A stretch of 5,958 nt of DNA from Gammaproteobacteria bacterium (GCA_027293245.1 JAPUFZ010000179.1:1-5958), one strand, 5' to 3'. Shown: positions 1-5,522, counted from the first letter of the stretch. The notes: a model not told the origin generated them from the letters alone. Numbers and translations are program-made.

Positions 1-434
1 ATCCGACATAGGACCAGAGGGGTTAGATTTAACTCGATTGCTTTTCTCAACACCGAGGCTAACAAACTACTGTACACCCTATATGAAATCTGGCTAGTAA
101 TGCGCCGTCGAATGCAATCAAATTAAAAAACTATCGAAATAGAATGGAGTTGACACAATTGTCAGAATTTGACAAAAATGTTAAGTACTGTCCTGATTAA
201 TAATTTTCAGGCCCCGTATTTAATAGTGCAATTTCCGAGGTATAAGAAGTATAAAAGCCCTATCTGCCAATATCAATCCGCTAAATCCGATCCAGTATCT
301 GTCCTTATTCCCTGTTATTTACTGCTTTGCCTGAAAAGTTCGTCCACCTTTCGCGCATCAGTTGATCACTTTCGACTAAAATTCATCGTGGCAACCGGAT
401 CGGTTCGTCCGGCAAGACCGAAAACCGATCCGAC
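1..434. other. AT-rich region with no supportable gene
   Basis: I see no convincing gene here. A plus-strand open frame from 169 to 438 needs a TTG start, has no ribosome binding site and encodes a sequence without recognisable domain features. On the minus strand a frame is open from about 125 to the left edge (around 40 codons) but has no ATG and no clear start, so it cannot be called. Two TTGACA boxes (150-155 and 169-174) occur, but neither has a good -10 box at normal spacing. Confidence 0.5.
396..432. terminator. Inverted repeat after the small minus-strand gene; possible terminator
   Basis: CGGATCGGTT (396-405) and AACCGATCCG (423-432) form a perfect 10-bp inverted repeat with a 17-base loop. 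It begins three bases beyond the TAA stop (435-437) of the minus-strand hypothetical gene, the usual place for a transcription terminator. Neither strand shows a clear T-tract after the stem, so it may be a factor-dependent end, an RNA-stabilising hairpin or a mobile repeat rather than a classic intrinsic terminator. Confidence 0.45.
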
Positions 435-743
435 TTAGGGGCGTTCCTGGACCAGGCGCAGAGTTTCCTCGTGCATGACCTTCGCATAGGCATCGAAATG
501 GGCATTCTTGTCCACGTCGCTCCAGTTCAAGTTGCAGCACTTCATCGCCCAGTTGAAATCATATGCGTATTCGGTGCTATCCCAGTCCACGTCATCCGAA
601 TCGATGGCTTTACCGAATCGATCGACGAACACGGATGCCGAGCCAATCGCCAACCGGCGCAATACGTCATCGAGCTGTTTATGAGAGACATTGAGCAGTG
701 CTTCGTGTTCGCCGCTGTTCTCTCCGGGACCCCACTCACCCAC
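435..743 (-). CDS. Small acidic hypothetical protein, GTG start, possibly 5'-damaged
   Basis: I do not recognise this 102-residue protein. It is soluble-looking and acidic, with no membrane segment or signal peptide. Its C-terminal half is rich in Asp, Trp and Tyr (DSDDVDWDSTEYAYDFNW near residues 47-64, then CCNLNW). The only in-frame start is GTG at 743, with a modest AGGGA about 7 bases upstream. The frame stays open another 17 codons upstream, through an exact in-frame 9-base tandem repeat (743-760, encoding EIR-EIR), but holds no start codon before the stop. An ATG at 778 sits one frame off, and adding a single base just after it would give MANENGEIREIRVGEW. The gene may therefore have lost one base near its original start. 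It is divergent from the PAP2 gene and ends at an inverted repeat. The continuous frame and biased composition make coding likely; the function is unknown. Confidence 0.5.
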   Translation of the reverse strand: MGEWGPGENSGEHEALLNVSHKQLDDVLRRLAIGSASVFVDRFGKAIDSDDVDWDSTEYAYDFNWAMKCCNLNWSDVDKNAHFDAYAKVMHEETLRLVQERP

Positions 744-760
744 CCTGATTTCCCTGATTT
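743..760. repeat. Exact 9-bp tandem repeat (CCCTGATTT x2)
   Basis: CCCTGATTT occurs twice back to back. On the minus strand it reads GAAATCAGG twice, coding Glu-Ile-Arg twice in the frame of the small hypothetical protein. A 9-base unit keeps the reading frame, which supports real coding upstream of the GTG at 743. Confidence 0.7.
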
Positions 761-779
761 CACCGTTTTCATTGGCATG

Positions 780-811
780 TAAGTTGCTACTGGTTTATGG
801 GTAACAACTTA
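780..811. promoter_or_regulatory. Near-perfect 11-bp inverted repeat between divergent genes
   Basis: TAAGTTGCTAC (780-790) and GTAACAACTTA (801-811) pair over 11 positions with one mismatch around a 10-base loop. The right arm ends one base before the AAGAGG ribosome binding site (813-818) of the PAP2 gene. The left arm abuts the displaced ATG of the minus-strand gene. The symmetry and the position between divergent genes suit an operator or a leader hairpin. No known regulator site is recognised. Confidence 0.45.
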
Positions 812-812
812 T

Positions 813-818
813 AAGAGG
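813..818 (+). promoter_or_regulatory. Ribosome binding site deciding the PAP2 start
   Basis: AAGAGG lies five bases before ATG 824 and overlaps the alternative GTG at 818, so ATG 824 is the likelier start. Confidence 0.6.
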
Positions 819-823
819 TGATT

Positions 824-1678
824 ATGGTGGAATGGTGCTCTACTCGTGGAGGGGTAGAACAGCAATATATTAAATTGTTTAATATTAAACAGGGCCCTGG
901 TTTTTGTTCTATTCTGCGGCTTTGTGGTCTGTTTCTCGTGTTACTCAATACAGCCTGTTCGACATTACAATCTGTGCCAGATAAGCAGGCATCCATGCGT
1001 GGTAGCTCTGCATTTGTAATGGCAGCAAAGGATCCAAAGACCTGGATTCCGGCGGCTGCGGCATTGCTGATAGCGGCTACGGGTTCTGATCAAAGCATTT
1101 CGCGCTGGGCTTCAACGGAAAACCCGGTCTATGGATCAATAGAATCAGCAAATGAGGCCAGCAATAACCTGCGTAGTTTGCTTGCAACTTCAGCAGTGGT
1201 CACCAGTATTCTTTCGCCGGGTAGAGAGGATGTTTTGTTGCCGGATCGTTATGGCAATATGGCTGTCCTGGCGTCATCTGGCATGACCAACAGTTACATT
1301 ACCGGCTCGTTAAAAGAATCAACGGCCAGGATGCGGCCTAACCAGGGTGAAGAAAGAAGCTTTCCCTCGTCACATACGTCATCGGCATCAAGCTATGCAA
1401 CGATAGCGTCATTGCGGACCAATGAATTGATGCTTAGTGAGAAAAAACGTAATTGGCTGTCAAACACATATTATACCCTGGCAGCGGCTACGGCCTGGGC
1501 ACGTGTTGAGGCTAAGGCACATTACCCGACGGATGTATTGGTCGGCTTCGCCTTGGGCAACTTCACCACGAGGCTGCTGAATGGGCTCTTGCAAGGCTCA
1601 AACACATCAACTCAGGTTGAGGTTGAATGTGATCAAAGCATCGGCGGCTGCCAGGTTATAATTCGTGTTCCTTTTTAA
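824..1678 (+). CDS. PAP2 superfamily phosphatase, probable lipoprotein
   Basis: This 284-residue protein carries the complete type 2 phosphatidic acid phosphatase signature: K164-x6-R171-P172 (KESTARMRP), P181-S-S-H184, and R227-x5-H233-x3-D237 (ARVEAKAHYPTD). In this superfamily the two histidines and the aspartate catalyse phosphate-ester hydrolysis on lipid phosphates such as phosphatidate or undecaprenyl diphosphate; the substrate here cannot be told. A hydrophobic stretch at about 33-44 ends in LLNTAC45, a weak lipobox (Asn at -3), suggesting an exported, possibly lipid-anchored enzyme. The roughly 30-residue stretch before it is long for a signal-peptide n-region. ATG at 824 is preferred over GTG 818 because AAGAGG (813-818) lies five bases before it. 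The rest is less hydrophobic than integral PAP2 proteins, as expected for a periplasmic acid-phosphatase-like form. The gene stands alone and converges on a membrane-protein pseudogene. Confidence 0.88.
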   Translation: MVEWCSTRGGVEQQYIKLFNIKQGPGFCSILRLCGLFLVLLNTACSTLQSVPDKQASMRGSSAFVMAAKDPKTWIPAAAALLIAATGSDQSISRWASTENPVYGSIESANEASNNLRSLLATSAVVTSILSPGREDVLLPDRYGNMAVLASSGMTNSYITGSLKESTARMRPNQGEERSFPSSHTSSASSYATIASLRTNELMLSEKKRNWLSNTYYTLAAATAWARVEAKAHYPTDVLVGFALGNFTTRLLNGLLQGSNTSTQVEVECDQSIGGCQVIIRVPF

Positions 1679-1698
1679 GCTGGCGGGTCGATGCCAGC
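1679..1698. terminator. Hairpin between convergent genes
   Basis: GCTGGC (1679-1684) and GCCAGC (1693-1698) form a perfect 6-bp stem with an 8-base loop. It starts right after the PAP2 stop codon and two bases beyond the stop of the convergent membrane-protein frame. The minus-strand copy is followed by TTAAAAAGG, the plus-strand copy by GGTTATAG, so neither has a strong T-tract. A shared, modest terminator is the simplest reading. Confidence 0.45.
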
Positions 1699-1700
1699 GG

Positions 1701-2287
1701 TTATAGTGTCTTGGTATCGGACTGCCGCTGTGAATATTGATCGCGCCTATCGGTCTTGCACGAAATTGCGAAAACCAGTAATTCGATAGCGCCAAATAAT
1801 AAAAGAAGATAGCCGAAAATTTCACAACTTTCTTCGACGATGCGGGCGACCAGGCGTATGTAGTTATCTTGTAGTGAAAAACTCCAGAAAACCTGTTGGC
1901 CAAATATGCGCGAGAAGATTATGACTGAGATAAAACCTGCCAATAATAAGCCTGTGGGAGGAACTGCCAGGATTCGTTCATTTCTGCCAAATAGTTGGCG
2001 CTTTGGTACAATAGACTGGCGCATATTAATAACAGGCTGATCTGTAGCCACTCCAGTAACCCGTTTTCAGCATACAGCGATGCTGCATCGCCATATTTAA
2101 CGAGTAATACCAGCGCATACATAACGGTCGTGGTCACTACCAGGTAGAATATGACTCTAATACTAAATGGAATGGCCTGGTTCTCTCCAGCAAGAACGCG
2201 ATCCATTGCTCGGCGGCCGCCCAACCGGTTTGTAAAGACCTTTGATTCCTCGGCTAATCGACCTGAAGAATCGTATGATTGTTCCAT
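1701..2287 (-). pseudogene. Frameshifted multi-pass membrane protein, copy 1
   Basis: Two overlapping minus-strand frames form one broken gene. The first starts at ATG 2287, with GGAGGG about eight bases upstream, and gives a charged N-terminus, one membrane helix (FYLVVTTTVMYALVLL) and a second around ENGLLEWLQISLLLICASLL. It then loses sense in a hydrophilic tail near 1919-2000. The second frame gives two more helices, around GLLLAGFISVIIF and FGYLLLLFGAIELLVF, with SRIFG...W...DNY...EE..E..GY between them. This half aligns without gaps to the second copy at 5636-5803 (20 identities in 56). Copy 2 also has a conserved stretch (HGFW and a further helix) before that block which copy 1 lacks, so copy 1 probably lost some 60 codons as well as one frame. 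No function is known to me. A sequencing error could explain the frameshift but not the missing segment. Confidence 0.72.
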
Positions 2288-2294
2288 GGCGTGT

Positions 2295-2300
2295 CCCTCC
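2295..2300 (-). promoter_or_regulatory. Ribosome binding site of membrane-protein copy 1
   Basis: Read on the minus strand, GGAGGG lies about eight bases before ATG 2287. A good ribosome binding site remains although the gene body is broken, which points to recent decay. Further upstream, TATACT (about 2320) could be a -10 box, but no matching -35 box is seen. Confidence 0.5.
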
Positions 2301-2490
2301 CGAAATGTGAACCCAAAGAGTATAGGAAGAATAAACGCAACACCTTACCTATCAGCCTATCAAGCCCGAAAACCGGGGGCGGAAATCCACCGGTAACACC
2401 CACCGGCCCGACCAGAATCCACTAGAGATCCTGTATATCCGAATTGAATCTTTACTTTTTAGATGTATCAGGACCTTGGTCACTCCATCA

Positions 2491-2528
2491 GGTAACAAGC
2501 TACCGGGCAACCTGTTCTAGCGGTTACC
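2491..2528. promoter_or_regulatory. Hairpin downstream of the transposase; candidate origin-end structure or terminator
   Basis: GGTAAC (2491-2496) pairs with GTTACC (2523-2528) and GCTA (2499-2502) with TAGC (2518-2521), making a 10-bp stem with a small internal loop and a 15-base apical loop. It lies 38 bases beyond the transposase stop. IS91-type origin ends carry subterminal hairpins recognised by the transposase. A GTTC, the complement of the family's common GAAC target, sits at 2514-2517. No T-tract follows on the minus strand, making a simple terminator less likely. Confidence 0.4.
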
Positions 2529-2565
2529 GAAATTTTCCTGAAAGATTGATGAACTAATCCCTTGC

Positions 2566-4044
2566 CTATGCAAACCAGTCCACATCGGGGGAGGCCCGCG
2601 TAGCAGGTAACAGATCCGGCTGTGGAGGTAATTCGCCCTTGGCCTGTAAATGCTTCAGTATCTTGTCGATGACCTGTTGATCCTCGATACAGGCAATCAC
2701 CTTGGCTTCACCTTCGCATTTCGGACAGATCGACACGTCGATGTTGAACACCCGCTTCAGGCGTTGCGCCCAGGTCATGGCCTTATGCCGTTGCTCTGGT
2801 GTTTTGTCATCTTGCGATTGAGATGGATTGCCCTTTCCTCGCCGGGCGGGTGTTACATGGCTTCGATGTTTGCTATTCGGTGCGAAAACGCCATGGAATC
2901 GGGTCAGGTTCACTCTTGGCTTAGGTACCAGGGCGGCCAGTTTGCCAATAAAATCCAGCGGCTCAAAGATCACGTGAGTGGTGCCATCGCTGTAAGGTGT
3001 TTTGAGCTTATAGCGGATATTCCCCGAGGACGTCATTGAAAGACGTTTCTCTGATATCGCCGGTCTCGTGACGTAACGGCAAAGCCGCTCCAGCTTTTGC
3101 CGCTCCCAACGCTGCGCGGCTACCCCGGCATGTAAACTAAATCCGGACTCTTTCGCTACTTGGGCAAATCGATCATCCTCTTCCCAGGATGGTAGGGCCT
3201 GCAATGTGAACACCTTGCGTCCCTGTTGTGGTCCGATCGCGATGCGGTAACTGACCGAGCAACCCAGCACCTGTTGCATCGGGTCTTCTTCACCCTCCAG
3301 ATTCAGGTAACTGTTTTCTTCGTCTCTTTCCAGAATCCCCTGGCGTTCCAGAAAACCTGCAACCCGATGGCTGATCGCATGCACCAGGTCCGTTAAATCC
3401 TGTTGGTTGGGCGCTATGGTTTGCTGGAACTGCGTTTTACTGTATTTGTTTTCGGCGTAGACACCATCCAGAAACAGCATGTGGAAATGGACGTTAAGAT
3501 TTAAGGCGCTGCCAAATCGCTGAATCAACGTTACCGCGCCGGTTCGCGCAGTTTTCCTGGTGAATCCCGCCTTGTTGATCAGGTGAGTAGCGATTGCGCG
3601 GTAAACAATAGCCAGTACCCTGCCCATCAATTCCGGGCGACTGGCGAATAGAAACCGCAATTGAAAGGGAAAGCTCAGGACCCATTGGCGTATGGGATGT
3701 TCAGGCAAAACCTCATCGACCAACAGTGCGGCGCTTTCCGCCATGCGTCTTGCGCCGCAACTGGGGCAGAAGCCTCGTTTTTTACAGCTAAAAGCGACCA
3801 GATGTTCATGGTGGCATTCGGTGCACTGCACCCGCAGGAATCCATGTTCCAGCCGACCGCACTTGAGATACTCTGAGAATTCCTGCTGAACATGTATGGG
3901 TAGGAATTTGCCTTGTGCCGCCATGACATCCCTGAATTCCGGGTAGTGCTGCTCGACAATCTGGTAAAGCAGTGTCTGTTCCGGCCGGTGGCGTTGGTAT
4001 GGCGGCCTGAGTGGTGACCGATCCCTGGTCGTTGCATGAAGCAT
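2566..4044 (-). CDS. IS91-family HUH transposase, complete
   Basis: This 492-residue protein is a full-length IS91-type transposase that nicks and transfers single-stranded DNA during rolling-circle transposition. An N-terminal zinc-binding region has Cys62, Cys74, Cys77, Cys87, Cys93 and Cys96, with the characteristic CxxC...CxxxxxCxxC spacing. The metal-binding HUH motif is His186-Phe-His188 in LNLNVHFHMLFLDGVY. A single tyrosine, Tyr324 in LCRYVTRPAI, sits where the catalytic tyrosine is expected; classical IS91 has two tyrosines, so this resembles the one-tyrosine branch that includes ISCR elements. A later Cys cluster (Cys440, Cys443, Cys452; CPKCEGEAKVIACIED) matches the family's C-terminal region. 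ATG 4044 is preceded by AAGGAGAG (4049-4056) at good spacing. All key residues are present without frameshifts, so the enzyme may be active. It is the likely agent behind the broken genes on either side. Confidence 0.93.
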   Translation of the reverse strand: MLHATTRDRSPLRPPYQRHRPEQTLLYQIVEQHYPEFRDVMAAQGKFLPIHVQQEFSEYLKCGRLEHGFLRVQCTECHHEHLVAFSCKKRGFCPSCGARRMAESAALLVDEVLPEHPIRQWVLSFPFQLRFLFASRPELMGRVLAIVYRAIATHLINKAGFTRKTARTGAVTLIQRFGSALNLNVHFHMLFLDGVYAENKYSKTQFQQTIAPNQQDLTDLVHAISHRVAGFLERQGILERDEENSYLNLEGEEDPMQQVLGCSVSYRIAIGPQQGRKVFTLQALPSWEEDDRFAQVAKESGFSLHAGVAAQRWERQKLERLCRYVTRPAISEKRLSMTSSGNIRYKLKTPYSDGTTHVIFEPLDFIGKLAALVPKPRVNLTRFHGVFAPNSKHRSHVTPARRGKGNPSQSQDDKTPEQRHKAMTWAQRLKRVFNIDVSICPKCEGEAKVIACIEDQQVIDKILKHLQAKGELPPQPDLLPATRASPDVDWFA

Positions 4045-4048
4045 GTGG

Positions 4049-4067
4049 CTCTCCTTTCCGTGGAGAG
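4049..4067 (-). promoter_or_regulatory. Hairpin enclosing the transposase ribosome binding site
   Basis: On the minus strand, CTCTCC (4067-4062) pairs with GGAGAG (4054-4049) around a 7-base loop. The GGAGAG arm is the ribosome binding site, five bases before the ATG at 4044. Folding would hide it from ribosomes, a common way to limit transposase synthesis. The stem is only 6 bp, so the effect is inferred. Confidence 0.5.
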
Positions 4068-4071
4068 ATCT

Positions 4072-4090
4072 ATGTTCTCATAATGTTCTC
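4072..4090. repeat. ATGTTCTC direct repeat, 11-base period
   Basis: ATGTTCTC occurs at 4072-4079 and again at 4083-4090. On the minus strand each copy reads GAGAACAT and so contains GAAC, a tetranucleotide used as target by IS91-type elements. It lies just upstream of the transposase leader, near where the terminus end of the element is expected. Confidence 0.45.
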
Positions 4091-4119
4091 TATATGTGTA
4101 CTCTGGTGGATGAGGCTTC

Positions 4120-4139
4120 CAGAATCACCGGAATCACCG
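4120..4139. repeat. GAATCACCG direct repeat at the edge of the recombinase fragment
   Basis: GAATCACCG occurs twice almost back to back, one base apart, within this stretch. It lies where recognisable tyrosine-recombinase sequence begins and may mark a recombination scar or a short slippage product. Confidence 0.4.
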
Positions 4140-4258
4140 TTCAGAGCGGGCAGATTCTATTGGGTCACAGGAAAATGGAAAGCACCGTCAGATACCTGGG
4201 AATAGAGGTAGATGACGCCTTGGAACTGGCAGCGCAGCCGACATTCTTGCAGGCTTGA
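4132..4258 (+). pseudogene. C-terminal fragment of a tyrosine recombinase (phage-type integrase)
   Basis: About 35 residues are clearly the end of a tyrosine recombinase: QILLGHRKMESTVRYLGIEVDDALELA. The His of LLGH (codon 4166-4168) is the conserved His/Trp position of the catalytic set, and the Tyr of VRYLG (codon 4193-4195) is the nucleophile that forms the covalent DNA link. Everything before this, including the catalytic Arg and the DNA-binding domain, is missing. The sequence just before (GITVQSG) is a poor match to the expected lead-in, so the true left break is near 4132-4150. The natural end is also lost: after ELAAQ the frame enters the antisense of an oxygenase gene and stops at 4256-4258. 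The frame itself is open leftward to 4043, but that part overlaps the transposase start and leader. Such recombinases move phages, islands and transposons; this piece is inactive. Confidence 0.8.
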
Positions 4259-4365
4259 TCGATTGCTAGAATAATCTCCCCGGCGTGATCCGGGTCGGCC
4301 AATTGGCTGATGTCGACTATCGGAATCTCTTCGAAGTCGAGTTGCCGTGATTCGGGTATAGGCAT
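4237..4365 (-). pseudogene. N-terminal fragment of a 2-oxoglutarate/Fe(II) oxygenase
   Basis: The first 43 codons read MPIPESRQLDFEEIPIVDIS, then a stretch ending in IDQACKNVG. This matches the start of the isopenicillin-N-synthase-like non-haem iron oxygenases, where a short IPxxDI strand is followed by a helix ending in CxxxGFF. The Gly at 4237-4239 is the last matching residue; the next residues (CAASSK) are the antisense of the integrase fragment. The double-stranded beta-helix core with the iron-binding His-x-Asp...His and the 2-oxoglutarate-binding Arg is absent, so the fragment cannot be active. ATG 4365 is chosen because AGGA lies about seven bases before it and the family's N-terminus begins nearby; an upstream in-frame start at 4407 is possible. 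It diverges from the GST gene. I did not find the missing C-terminal part elsewhere in the window. Confidence 0.72.
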
Positions 4366-4444
4366 GCTGCTATCCTGTAGGTCGGGCGTTTCCGCATAAG
4401 GCTGCAAGTGTATAAAAGATTCTGTACAAACTTAACGGTTATTA

Positions 4445-5206
4445 GTGAATAAAATCCCCACTCTTTATTCCTTTCGTCGCTGTCCGTTTGCCATTCGCGC
4501 GCGCATGGCGCTGGTTTACAGCGGCATCCAGGTGGAATTGCGCGAAGTGAAACTGAGTGACATGCCCGCGTCGATGTTGCAACTGTCGCCAAAGGCAACA
4601 GTCCCGGTGCTGGTGCTGGAGGATGGCCGGGTGATCGACGAAAGCCTGGAGGCGATGCTATGGAGCCTGTCGCAAGCGGATCTACAGCAATGGCTCGACA
4701 TGGATGAGCGATCCACGCAGTTGCTGCGGCGCTGCGATGTCGAATTCAAGCCGTTGCTTGATTGCTACAAGTACGCCGACCGCCACCCCGAGTCCAGCGA
4801 GCTTGAACACCGGCAGCGAGCCGAAGCATTTTTGCGCGATCTGGACGAGATATTGAGTCACCAACCATATTTAGCTGGCCGTCATTGTCGCCTGGTTGAT
4901 GTCGCGATTTTCCCGTTCATCCGCCAGTTTGCCGGCGTGGATGCCGCCTGGTTTGCAAACTGCGAATACGCGTTCGCCAGGGAGTGGCTCAATAGCTTGC
5001 TCGCCAGCGAGTTGTTTCTGGCGGTGATGAAGAAATACCCGTTCTGGCAGCCAGGCGACACAGCCGTTTATCTGCCTGGGGCTACCCGAACTTCCCAAGC
5101 TTCGCGACTTCGTCATTGCCGATTTCAATGGCGATCTGCTTCAGGATTTCTTTATGGTGAGGTCCAAGTGGCCCGGGGGATCGGACGTAGTATCAATTAC
5201 CACTAA
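4445..5206 (+). CDS. Glutathione S-transferase with a foreign C-terminal tail
   Basis: The product would be 253 residues, of which about the first 212 are a normal glutathione S-transferase. The N-terminal thioredoxin-like domain has SFRRCPFAIRARMAL (Cys13 at the start of the first helix), the cis-proline motif TVPVL (Pro54) and the glutathione-contacting Glu66-Ser67 in DES. The helical C-terminal domain includes RLVDVAIFPFIRQFA. Such enzymes conjugate or reduce substrates with glutathione in the cytoplasm; the substrate is unknown. After KYPFWQPGDTAVYLPG, where relatives normally end within a few residues, the frame runs on for about 41 residues of low-sense, Arg/Ser-rich sequence. That DNA reads sensibly in another frame as part of an FG-GAP-like protein, so the native stop was lost in a rearrangement. 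GTG 4445 is the first start after the in-frame TAA at 4433 and gives a family-typical N-terminus, but no strong ribosome binding site is seen. The gene is GC-richer than its surroundings. Confidence 0.85.
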   Translation: MNKIPTLYSFRRCPFAIRARMALVYSGIQVELREVKLSDMPASMLQLSPKATVPVLVLEDGRVIDESLEAMLWSLSQADLQQWLDMDERSTQLLRRCDVEFKPLLDCYKYADRHPESSELEHRQRAEAFLRDLDEILSHQPYLAGRHCRLVDVAIFPFIRQFAGVDAAWFANCEYAFAREWLNSLLASELFLAVMKKYPFWQPGDTAVYLPGATRTSQASRLRHCRFQWRSASGFLYGEVQVARGIGRSINYH

Positions 5207-5357
5207 CCAGTTCTGGCTGCGACTGTTGGCTTTTCCGGATATGAAAGGGATCGACTTCAAGACTTCGGGAAACGTCAATATAATTTCACCTGGCTTATGG
5301 ACGCCGGGCGATATTTATATCGGGGCCGGGGGGTTTTGGATGAACTATACGCCTTAA
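5082..5357 (+). pseudogene. C-terminal remnant of an FG-GAP/VCBS-like repeat protein
   Basis: A frame different from the GST frame reads LPELPKLRDFVIADFNGDLL, then QDFFMVRSKWPGGSDVV and on to the TAA at 5355-5357. VIADFNGDLLQDFF fits the FG-GAP/VCBS beta-propeller repeat, in which D-x-N-G-D...D binds calcium. Such repeats occur in secreted or surface proteins. The rest (GLWTPGDIYIGAGGFWMNYTP) resembles a terminal beta-rich segment. The frame is open only from 5031, and sensible sequence begins around 5082, where it abuts the GST C-terminus. It has no start or signal peptide of its own; an internal ATG at 5154 falls after the calcium motif. I therefore read it as a truncated gene joined to the GST by a deletion or insertion. 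Family assignment rests on a single motif. Confidence 0.6.
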
Positions 5358-5383
5358 CTCGCTGTTTTTAAATTATATTTTCT

Positions 5384-5454
5384 GGGGATACCTCAGGGTC
5401 TGTCCCCTATTGAGACTATTGACTATTGAAATATGTCCCCTGCTGAAATACCTC
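5384..5454. repeat. Repeated TGTCCCCT and ATACCTC motifs
   Basis: TGTCCCCT occurs at 5401-5408 and 5434-5441, and ATACCTC at 5388-5394 and 5448-5454. GGGGA (5384-5388) and TCCCC (5403-5407) form a short inverted repeat. GGTCTGTCCCC-type sequences occur as dispersed repeats in some gammaproteobacterial genomes, so this may be a degenerate repeat element. No gene overlaps it. Confidence 0.45.
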
Positions 5455-5492
5455 GTGTTCCATCGGCTATCAATTGTTTTATGGAAACCCGG

Positions 5493-5509
5493 AATAAGGC
5501 AGTCTTATT
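5493..5509 (+). terminator. Weak stem-loop followed by a T-rich run
   Basis: AATAAG (5493-5498) and CTTATT (5504-5509) form a 6-bp AT-rich stem with a 5-base loop, followed on the plus strand by TATGTTTT. The shape is that of a weak intrinsic terminator, about 135 bases past the FG-GAP remnant's stop. Confidence 0.3.
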
Positions 5510-5522
5510 TATGTTTTAACTA

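Larger units (their letters stand above)
2491..4090 (-). mobile_element. IS91-family rolling-circle insertion sequence, ends unresolved
   Basis: The element contains one complete transposase gene. IS91-type elements lack conventional terminal inverted repeats and target duplications. They carry an origin end beyond the transposase 3' end and a terminus end upstream of its 5' end. The stated limits are approximate: the low end is set at a hairpin (2491-2528) that could belong to the origin end, the high end at two ATGTTCTC repeats (4072-4079 and 4083-4090). The tyrosine-recombinase fragment begins no more than about 40 bases beyond that limit. Exact ends need comparison with another copy. Confidence 0.6.

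Noticed and set aside
1..125. Minus-strand frame open to the left edge (ends ...NLTPLVLCR)
   Set aside because: About 40 codons with no ATG and no clear start. It could be chance, and too little lies inside the window to judge.
169..438. Plus-strand open frame of 89 codons
   Set aside because: TTG start, no ribosome binding site, no domain-like features, and its end runs through the inverted repeat at 396-432.
471..782. Plus-strand open frame opposite the small hypothetical gene
   Set aside because: Antisense shadow of the minus-strand frame, with no ribosome binding site or recognisable domain.
780..811. Integron attC site
   Set aside because: The hairpin is symmetric but lacks the paired RYYYAAC/GTTRRRY core boxes and the usual spacing, and no integrase or cassette array is seen.
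2340..2400. Terminator-like GC-rich repeats (CCCG/CGGG, CACCGG twice)
   Set aside because: The stems are only about 4 bp with no T-tract, and they lie upstream of the gene rather than at a 3' end.
2650..3039. Plus-strand open frame of 129 codons inside the transposase
   Set aside because: Antisense to an intact transposase gene and without family features.
4043..4131. N-terminal part of the plus-strand frame leading into the recombinase fragment
   Set aside because: The frame is open, but MWLSFPWRDLC... overlaps the transposase start and leader on the other strand and has no recombinase features.
4405..4444. Promoter for the GST (TATAAA near 4411)
   Set aside because: A TATAAA is present, but no acceptable -35 box lies at 16-18 bases, so it is only AT-rich sequence as far as I can tell.
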